Shown here in pieces: positions 5,895-10,353 of a DNA stretch of 10,353 nucleotides. Position numbers and translations under genes: made by a program. Under the pieces are notes generated by a model. That model saw only the letters and a list, made by a program, of their open reading frames with translations. It was not told the origin of the DNA and did no database searches. Source of the stretch: RGIG464 sp045643185 (GTDB lineage: Bacteria; Myxococcota_A; Bradymonadia; UBA4248); contig JAZUKH010000140.1 of the NCBI GenBank assembly GCA_045643185.1, positions 1 to 10,353 on the forward strand. Reading direction: 5' to 3'. How positions within the stretch are numbered: position 1 is the first letter of the stretch; each line of letters opens with the position of its first letter.

Positions 5895-8123
5895 ATGAAA
5901 CAACAAAACAGACTCATTCTATTATCAGCATTGTTATCGACAATCGGTTTGTCAGGATGCGGGAACGACTCAAATTCTTGCGAAATTACCGAAGAAAGCT
6001 GCCAAGTTGTCAATAAAGTACTGGATGCAGACAGTTGTGAATGCGTCGATGTAAATCCGGCCCAAGATTGCCAGATCACACAAGCAGATTGTGATAAAGA
6101 AAGCAAAACGCTCGATCAAACGACATGCAAATGTATTTCCTCGAGCCAATGCTCTTTTAACAACAATGCCATGACGGTCGGCCAAAAAGTTTGCGACGCC
6201 GCAGGCAACGTCATCACTTGCCAAGAGAACGGCACAACGCGTTCAACGGCATGCGAACGAGGTATTTGCGTCGATGGCGACTGCCAATCACGCAGATGCG
6301 AGGATATTGCCGACGGTCAAAAGATATGCAAAGACCTCAAACTTATGACCTGTGATGATGGAAAACTTGTCGAAGCCGCAGACGGCTGTTCTGAATCAAT
6401 GTTATGTCGCGACGGAGACCATGAATGTTCAAATTATAAGCTTTGCGAGAACATACCCCATGACGCTAATGGCTGTCTTGCAGGCAATATTGTTAAATGT
6501 AATGACGGCGAAATAACGCTTGTCGAGGATTGTTTGATCAAAGACCAATTCTGTGCTGCTAATTCTCAAGCAGAAGGTGGTTTTGAATGCAAATTGCCCG
6601 ATCCAACCGACTGCGAATGGAACGGCAGCCTCGTTAAAAAAGGCCAAACCGTCTGTGAGAACAACGTGCTCAAAACGTGTTCCGCCGAAATTGATACCAA
6701 ATTTGACGAAGGAACCCCTTGCGTTGATATCGACCCGACGAAGCCCATTTGTGAACCAGATTCATGTCGTGAAGAGAAGTATTGCGGCCCCCATAGTGAC
6801 ATCACTCCGGGAGCGATCGTTTGTAATAACGCAGGCACGAACAAAGCTAAATGCGTCGACGGCCAACTCGTCGATCTGACCGACGATGCCTGTACAGCGC
6901 GAGAAAATGCTACTTCCGTTTGTACATTCAATACAGAAGCTATTTGTTCCGATACTTGCAATCGTCATTATGTCGATATTGGCGGCAAATGCCAACCTGA
7001 GACGAACTGCGATGCCGCAAAAGAAATCTATGACAGCACAACAAACACGTGTGCCTGCAACACGAATGGACACTGGGTGGGAAATGCCGGCGCGTGTCAA
7101 TGCGAGACAAACTATGTCGATATCAACGGCACGTGTGAACTCAAGAAAACGTGTGATGCCGCAAAAGAAATCTATGACGCCACGACAAACACGTGTGACT
7201 GCAACACGAATGGACACTGGGCTGGAAATGCCGGCGCGTGTCAATGCGAGACAAACTACGTCGATATCAACGACACATGTGAACTCAAGAAAACGTGTGA
7301 TACCGCAAAAGAAATCTATAACGCCACGACAAACACGTGTGACTGCAACACGAATGGACACTGGGTTAAAAAAGGGGAAAATTGCTCGTGTGATACAGGT
7401 TATTTTCAAAAAAATGAAACTTGTGAATTATTGCCGTCGGTTGGTGACATCATCACCTTCGGTCATTACGAACAAGACAACAACGCAACCAATGGCAAAG
7501 AATCCATTACCTGGATCATTCTTGAAATAAAGAATGACCAACTCCTTCTCATCAGCGAAAAAGCACTCGACGTCCAACCCTACCATACGGAGTATAACGC
7601 CATAACCTGGGCAAGGAGCACGATCCGTTCATGGCTCAATGGCTATGACAAGAGTTACAACGCTATGAATATAAGCTACACGAATGATAACTTCATCGAC
7701 GCAGCATTTACCTCAGCTGAAAAAGCCAAAATTGTCAAATCGTCTGCACCTAATCAAGCCAATCCAAATTATCCTAAGTTTTCTCAAGGTGTAAGTACAA
7801 CCGACTATATCATTCTGTTAAGCATCGAAGAAGCCCAAAGCTATTTTACGAACCCAGAACACCTTAAGGCGGATGCCACACGTTATGCAATGAGTAAGAA
7901 CGCTTATGTGTATGGATCCCATTCACAAAAATATACATCTGACGGATCATGTACAGATGAACACTGTATCTCCCGATGGTGGCTTCGAACACTTGGCAAC
8001 GCCACGTCAGCCGCATCGCTCGTCTCAAATAATGGTAGCCTCTACTACGAAGGCAACTATGTCAATAACACTAGCACGGCTGTTCGTCCCGTATTACGCG
8101 TGAAAGTTCAATCAGTACTGTAA
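5895..8123 (+). CDS. Large cysteine-rich repeat lipoprotein with complete DUF6273-like domain
   Basis: 742 residues. Signal peptide with lipobox LSGC (Cys22). Two short C.IT...C......LD...C.C units (29-50, 59-80) are followed by about five looser Cys-rich units of 45-55 residues (starting near Cys86, 135, 184, 240 and 297; pattern G..VC.....L.C..G......C). Then come three tandem 48-residue units (372-419, 420-467, 468-515) with CNTNGHW and CETNYVDIN motifs and regular cysteines, EGF-like in spacing but not proven to be EGF. Residues 516-742 are a full DUF6273-like domain: GDIITFGHYEQ, ITWIILEI, LLLISEKALD, LSIEEAQSYF, RWWLRTLG, AVRPVL. The domain family has no established function. ATG 5895 has AAGGA at 5883-5887 with 7-nt spacing. 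The first ~50 residues are clearly paralogous to the preceding gene, so the pair arose by duplication. Likely an exposed, disulfide-stabilised envelope protein; this is inferred from signal and cysteines. Confidence 0.82.
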   Translation: MKQQNRLILLSALLSTIGLSGCGNDSNSCEITEESCQVVNKVLDADSCECVDVNPAQDCQITQADCDKESKTLDQTTCKCISSSQCSFNNNAMTVGQKVCDAAGNVITCQENGTTRSTACERGICVDGDCQSRRCEDIADGQKICKDLKLMTCDDGKLVEAADGCSESMLCRDGDHECSNYKLCENIPHDANGCLAGNIVKCNDGEITLVEDCLIKDQFCAANSQAEGGFECKLPDPTDCEWNGSLVKKGQTVCENNVLKTCSAEIDTKFDEGTPCVDIDPTKPICEPDSCREEKYCGPHSDITPGAIVCNNAGTNKAKCVDGQLVDLTDDACTARENATSVCTFNTEAICSDTCNRHYVDIGGKCQPETNCDAAKEIYDSTTNTCACNTNGHWVGNAGACQCETNYVDINGTCELKKTCDAAKEIYDATTNTCDCNTNGHWAGNAGACQCETNYVDINDTCELKKTCDTAKEIYNATTNTCDCNTNGHWVKKGENCSCDTGYFQKNETCELLPSVGDIITFGHYEQDNNATNGKESITWIILEIKNDQLLLISEKALDVQPYHTEYNAITWARSTIRSWLNGYDKSYNAMNISYTNDNFIDAAFTSAEKAKIVKSSAPNQANPNYPKFSQGVSTTDYIILLSIEEAQSYFTNPEHLKADATRYAMSKNAYVYGSHSQKYTSDGSCTDEHCISRWWLRTLGNATSAASLVSNNGSLYYEGNYVNNTSTAVRPVLRVKVQSVL
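7008..7439 (+). repeat. Three 144-bp tandem coding repeats
   Basis: Units are 7008-7151, 7152-7295 and 7296-7439, each exactly 48 codons and beginning with a Cys-Asp codon pair. Units 1 and 2 differ at about ten positions by eye. Unit 3 is nearly identical to unit 2 for its first ~73 bases and then diverges sharply while keeping the cysteine positions. This suggests a recent duplication copied onto an older terminal unit. Confidence 0.92.
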
Positions 8124-8243
8124 TCCTAAATCTGTTTATCGGACACTCCATCGCTTATTATTCCAAGGTTTGAAGGTTGTTGTATTCCAAGTAATACGAT
8201 TACTACCACTGCACTAATTTTATCGAATACTATCAAGGATAGC
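8124..8243. other. Non-coding flank after the lipoprotein gene
   Basis: No gene, and no hairpin plus T-run terminator, is seen here. Only a small GTAAT-ACG-ATTAC inverted repeat at 8191-8203 and two ATTCCAA words (from 8161 and 8184 approximately) stand out. Confidence 0.5.
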
Positions 8244-8379
8244 TAGGGTTCTAGCCTGCGGACGCCTACGGCACATGATCTCCGCACTCAAAGCATTCGC
8301 GGTTCGTATGCGCGCAGGCATGGCCGAGCACATAGAACCGCGCCGCTGCCGTATGCTGCAGGCATAGGCAGCGACCCTA
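8244..8379. ncRNA. Highly structured intergenic element (candidate ncRNA or palindromic mobile repeat)
   Basis: An outer helix TAGGGT (8244-8249) / ACCCTA (8374-8379) encloses three hairpins: GCGGA (8258-8262)/TCCGC (8281-8285); CGCGGTTC (8298-8305)/GAACCGCG (8335-8342), with a bulged G then TATG/CATA; and CGCTGCC (8344-8350)/GGCAGCG (8367-8373), again with a bulged G then TATGC/GCATA around a 5-nt loop. Hairpins 2 and 3 share GTATGC-n-GCAGGCAT, and hairpin 1 carries a similar word inverted. G/C content is well above the AT-rich flanks. No T run follows on either strand and no ORF fits. Strand and identity are unknown; no known Rfam family was recognised. Confidence 0.5.
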
Positions 8380-8470
8380 AAGATCAATCCAAAAGTGTCA
8401 TATCAGCCTGCTGTTTTAAATTCTAATATATTTAATGCGTCAATAAGAAAGTCAAAACGATTTATGTAAC

Positions 8471-8552
8471 TCAATTTTTAACATTGAATTCACATCCATT
8501 CGCTTGAAATACGCAATCAAAAATTGAAGAACAAGAACATTTGTGCTAAATG
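8471..8552 (+). promoter_or_regulatory. Possible promoter/operator region of the restriction locus
   Basis: The AT-rich stretch 8400-8597 precedes the regulator gene. TTGAAG (8524-8529) and TAAATG (8547-8552) have a 17-bp spacing but only moderate matches to the consensus. A small inverted repeat TCAAT (8471-8475) / ATTGA (8483-8487) upstream could be an operator for the adjacent XRE regulator. Both are weak inferences from position. Confidence 0.25.
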
Positions 8553-8597
8553 CTTAAAAAGATCGTAGTGTATCCAATAAAGGCAAGGAGAACCCTC

Positions 8598-8813
8598 ATG
8601 GCACTATGTTACAACAAGCTCTGGAAGCTTCTGATCGACAAAAATATGAGCAAAACGCAGCTCGTCAAGGCTGCCAAGATAAGCACCAATGCCATGGCCA
8701 AAATGGGCAAAAACGGTGATGTTTCGACCGAAGTGTTGCGTAAAATTTGCGCCGTTCTTGAGTGCGGCATCGAAGATATCGTAGAAATTATTCCTGATGG
8801 AGAAAATCCGTAA
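8598..8813 (+). CDS. XRE/Cro-CI-type HTH regulator of a type I R-M locus
   Basis: 71 residues. The start chosen is ATG 8598, which has AAGGAG at 8585-8590 with 7-nt spacing and gives the family-typical N-terminus MALCYNKLWKLLIDKNMSK; an upstream in-frame ATG at 8550 would add 16 unrelated residues. The protein is almost entirely one helix-turn-helix: helix 2 SKTQLVKAAK, recognition helix STNAMAKMGKN, then DVSTEVLRKICAVLECGIEDIVEI. Small Cro/CI-like regulators of this type often sit beside restriction-modification genes and delay or limit their expression. The TAA stop (8811-8813) overlaps the next start as TAATG, so expression of this gene and the remnant reading frame is probably coupled. 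Binding site and sign of control are not visible. Confidence 0.85.
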   Translation: MALCYNKLWKLLIDKNMSKTQLVKAAKISTNAMAKMGKNGDVSTEVLRKICAVLECGIEDIVEIIPDGENP

Positions 8814-8884
8814 TGGATAATAAAGCTTTGAAGAAACTGGAGGTCGATCTGTGGGCGTCTGCCGATGGGAGCAAGAGCTTATGA
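8813..8884 (+). pseudogene. hsdM: hsdM N-terminal remnant (23 codons)
   Basis: The frame opens with ATG at 8813 inside the TAATG overlap and reads MDNKALKKLEVDLWASAD, the characteristic first residues of HsdM, the methyltransferase subunit of type I systems (normally ~500 residues, continuing LRANS...). Here similarity stops after Asp18 (about 8866), five unrelated codons follow, and TGA ends the frame at 8882-8884, overlapping the hsdR ATG as ATGA. The rest of hsdM is not found between here and hsdR. This looks like an internal deletion joining the hsdM 5' end to the region just before hsdR. An alternative is a genuine short leader peptide. Because the remnant is short, identity rests on a strong but brief match. 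Confidence 0.7.
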
Positions 8885-10353
8885 GCATGATGCTATCCAA
8901 AAAGAATATGTCGGAAGAAGATATTAAGCTACAATATATCACTCCGGCAATCACCGCCAAGTGGAACCCAAAGAAGATCACCATGGAGACGCAGGTCACC
9001 GATGGCCGGATCAATCTGAAGGGCAATCGCGTATTCCGTGAAAAGCCGAAACGTGCGGATTATATCTTATATCTGAATGCCAATAATCCCATTGCCATTA
9101 TCGAAGCGAAGGATAATAACCACAGCGTTTCTCATGGTCTTCAGCAGGCTATGACATACGCCCAGATGATGGATCTCCCTTTCGCATTCAGCTCCAACGG
9201 GGATGGATTTGCTGAGCACGATTTTCTTACAGGTAAAGAGCGCCAGTTCGGGCTGGATGAATTTCCGAGTGAGGCAGAACTCATTGCTCGCTTCAAAAAT
9301 GAAAGTGGCATGACCCCTGCGCAGGAAATCGTTGTCAATCAGCCTTATTACAGCAGTCAGACAACCTATCCGCCGCGCTATTATCAACGTATTGCGATCA
9401 ACCGTACGGTCGATGCCATAGCAAAGGGGCAAGATAGACTTTTGCTCGTGATGGCTACTGGTACCGGCAAAACCTATACGGCGTTTCAAATTGTCTATCG
9501 CTTGCTGCAAAGCGGCATGAAGCGAAAAATCCTATATCTCGCGGATCGAAATATTCTTGTCGATCAATCGATACAGCAGGACTTTGCACCGTTAGAAAAG
9601 GTGACGCATAAGATCAATGTTGCTAAGGATGACAAGACCACGATCACCTCGCATCAGGTGTATTTTTCACTCTATCAGCAGCTCGTCGGAGATGAAGGCG
9701 AAGAACACTTCTCCAAGCTGTTTTCACCGGATTTCTTTGACCTGATCATTGTGGATGAGTGCCACCGTGGCTCGGCAAAAGAAGAAAGCCGTTGGCGCTT
9801 GATTTTGGATTATTTCAAGTCTGCGACGCAGATCGGTATGACGGCTACACCCAAAGAAACCAGGTATGTTTCTAACATCCATTATTTTGGCGACCCGATT
9901 TATACTTACAGTCTCAAAGAAGGTATTGAAGACGGCTTCCTTGCGCCCTTTAAGGTCATCAATATCAAAACGGATATCGGAGACGGCTGGCGGCCCTATA
10001 GGGGACAGACGGACATTAACGGTCAGTTGATAGAAGACCGCATCTATACCAACAGCGACTACGATTACAACATTATCCTCGAAGATCGCATCCATCAGGT
10101 CGCAGGCGAGGTTACGGCGTATTTGAAAGCGACGGACCGCATGCAGAAAACCATCGTATTTTGTGCAACTGAAGATGCGGCAGAACGTATGCGTCAGGCA
10201 CTGGTCAACCTCAATTCCGATATGGTAAAAGAGAATCCTGATTACGTGGTCCGTATTACCGGTAGCGATATTTACGGCAAGAGCAAGCTGGATTACTTTA
10301 TCTCCGTTTCTGCGCCGTATCCTGTCATTGCAACGACGTCCAAGCTGTTATCC
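8881..10353 (+). CDS. hsdR: Type I restriction endonuclease subunit R, 3' end beyond window
   Basis: 491 codons, open to the window end. HsdR cuts and translocates DNA using ATP as part of the HsdR-HsdM-HsdS complex. Seen in order: KNMSEEDIKLQYITPAI; a PD-(D/E)XK-type nuclease signature, Asp60 with Glu75-Ala-Lys77 (IIEAKDNNHSVSHG); PPRYYQRIAINRTV; Walker A ATGTGKT (192-198); ILYLADRNILVDQ; DEAD-like box DECH (292-295); motif III MTATP (320-324); IVFCATEDAAERM near 425-437; and TSKLLS at the very end, where helicase motif V begins. All catalytic residues expected so far are intact. ATG 8881 is chosen because GGGAG lies 9 nt upstream (8867-8871) and it overlaps the preceding stop; ATG 8887, 8890 and 8908 are alternatives. 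Without HsdM and HsdS it would be expected to be inactive; whether these lie downstream cannot be seen. Confidence 0.93.
   Translation, partial: MSMMLSKKNMSEEDIKLQYITPAITAKWNPKKITMETQVTDGRINLKGNRVFREKPKRADYILYLNANNPIAIIEAKDNNHSVSHGLQQAMTYAQMMDLPFAFSSNGDGFAEHDFLTGKERQFGLDEFPSEAELIARFKNESGMTPAQEIVVNQPYYSSQTTYPPRYYQRIAINRTVDAIAKGQDRLLLVMATGTGKTYTAFQIVYRLLQSGMKRKILYLADRNILVDQSIQQDFAPLEKVTHKINVAKDDKTTITSHQVYFSLYQQLVGDEGEEHFSKLFSPDFFDLIIVDECHRGSAKEESRWRLILDYFKSATQIGMTATPKETRYVSNIHYFGDPIYTYSLKEGIEDGFLAPFKVINIKTDIGDGWRPYRGQTDINGQLIEDRIYTNSDYDYNIILEDRIHQVAGEVTAYLKATDRMQKTIVFCATEDAAERMRQALVNLNSDMVKENPDYVVRITGSDIYGKSKLDYFISVSAPYPVIATTSKLLS

Noticed and set aside
6762..7409. 215-residue minus-strand frame
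   Set aside because: It is the antisense of the 144-bp tandem repeats of the large lipoprotein, which has signal peptide, Shine-Dalgarno and domain support.
6886..7530. 214-residue plus-strand frame in another phase
   Set aside because: A long open frame produced by the same tandem repeats; Arg/Thr-rich translation with no domain.
7900..8123. Diversity-generating retroelement target at the Asn-rich C-terminus (WWLR...VRPVL)
   Set aside because: No reverse transcriptase, accessory gene or template-like near-copy is present in the window; the resemblance to lectin-type variable domains alone is not enough.
8244..8379. Intrinsic terminator or tRNA
   Set aside because: No T run follows on either strand, and the fold does not match a cloverleaf or carry an acceptor/anticodon arrangement.
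9067..10095. Minus-strand frames at 9067-9510 and 9724-10095
   Set aside because: They lie opposite the intact hsdR motifs and show no independent features.

Overview
The window most resembles a chromosomal segment of a Gram-negative, deltaproteobacterial/Myxococcota-like bacterium. This is inferred from protein style and not proven: a TonB-like protein with an AgmX/PglI-type two-cysteine C-terminus, three lipoproteins with clean lipoboxes, long cysteine-rich surface-type proteins carrying a DUF6273-like domain, and a stand-alone RlmK. No rRNA, tRNA, CRISPR array, integrase or complete IS element was seen.

Layout. 1-184: non-coding, with a strong hairpin terminator serving the first gene. 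185-1576 (minus): a membrane-anchored, proline-rich periplasm-spanning protein with tandem 36-bp and 27-bp coding repeats. 1577-1895: divergent intergenic region with weak promoter candidates and a hairpin. 1896-2951 (plus): rlmK, a 23S rRNA m7G methyltransferase not fused to RlmL. 2952-3259: intergenic region with a G/C hairpin and a set of alternative inverted-repeat arms. 3260-4617 (plus): a two-gene unit, yccF and a lipoprotein with a tyrosine/dual-specificity phosphatase domain, joined by a TAATG stop-start overlap. 4618-4945: intergenic. 4946-8123 (plus): two tandem paralogous cysteine-rich lipoproteins; the first keeps only the C-terminal half of the DUF6273-like domain, the second the whole domain plus three 48-residue repeats. 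8124-8597: a long intergenic region containing a compact, strongly self-complementary element (8244-8379). 8598-10353 (plus): a type I restriction-modification locus with a small XRE regulator, an 18-codon hsdM N-terminal remnant, and hsdR running off the window end.

How the genes work together. The first part is housekeeping and cell-envelope biology: energy-coupled or scaffold envelope protein, rRNA modification, inner-membrane YccF, envelope phosphatase. The middle is a lineage-specific lipoprotein family evolving by duplication and repeat change. The right end is a defence locus in which hsdM appears to have been almost wholly deleted, leaving regulator, remnant and hsdR chained by overlapping stop and start codons. 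The most noteworthy items are the hsdM scar, the structured intergenic element at 8244-8379, and the truncated/complete DUF6273 pair.
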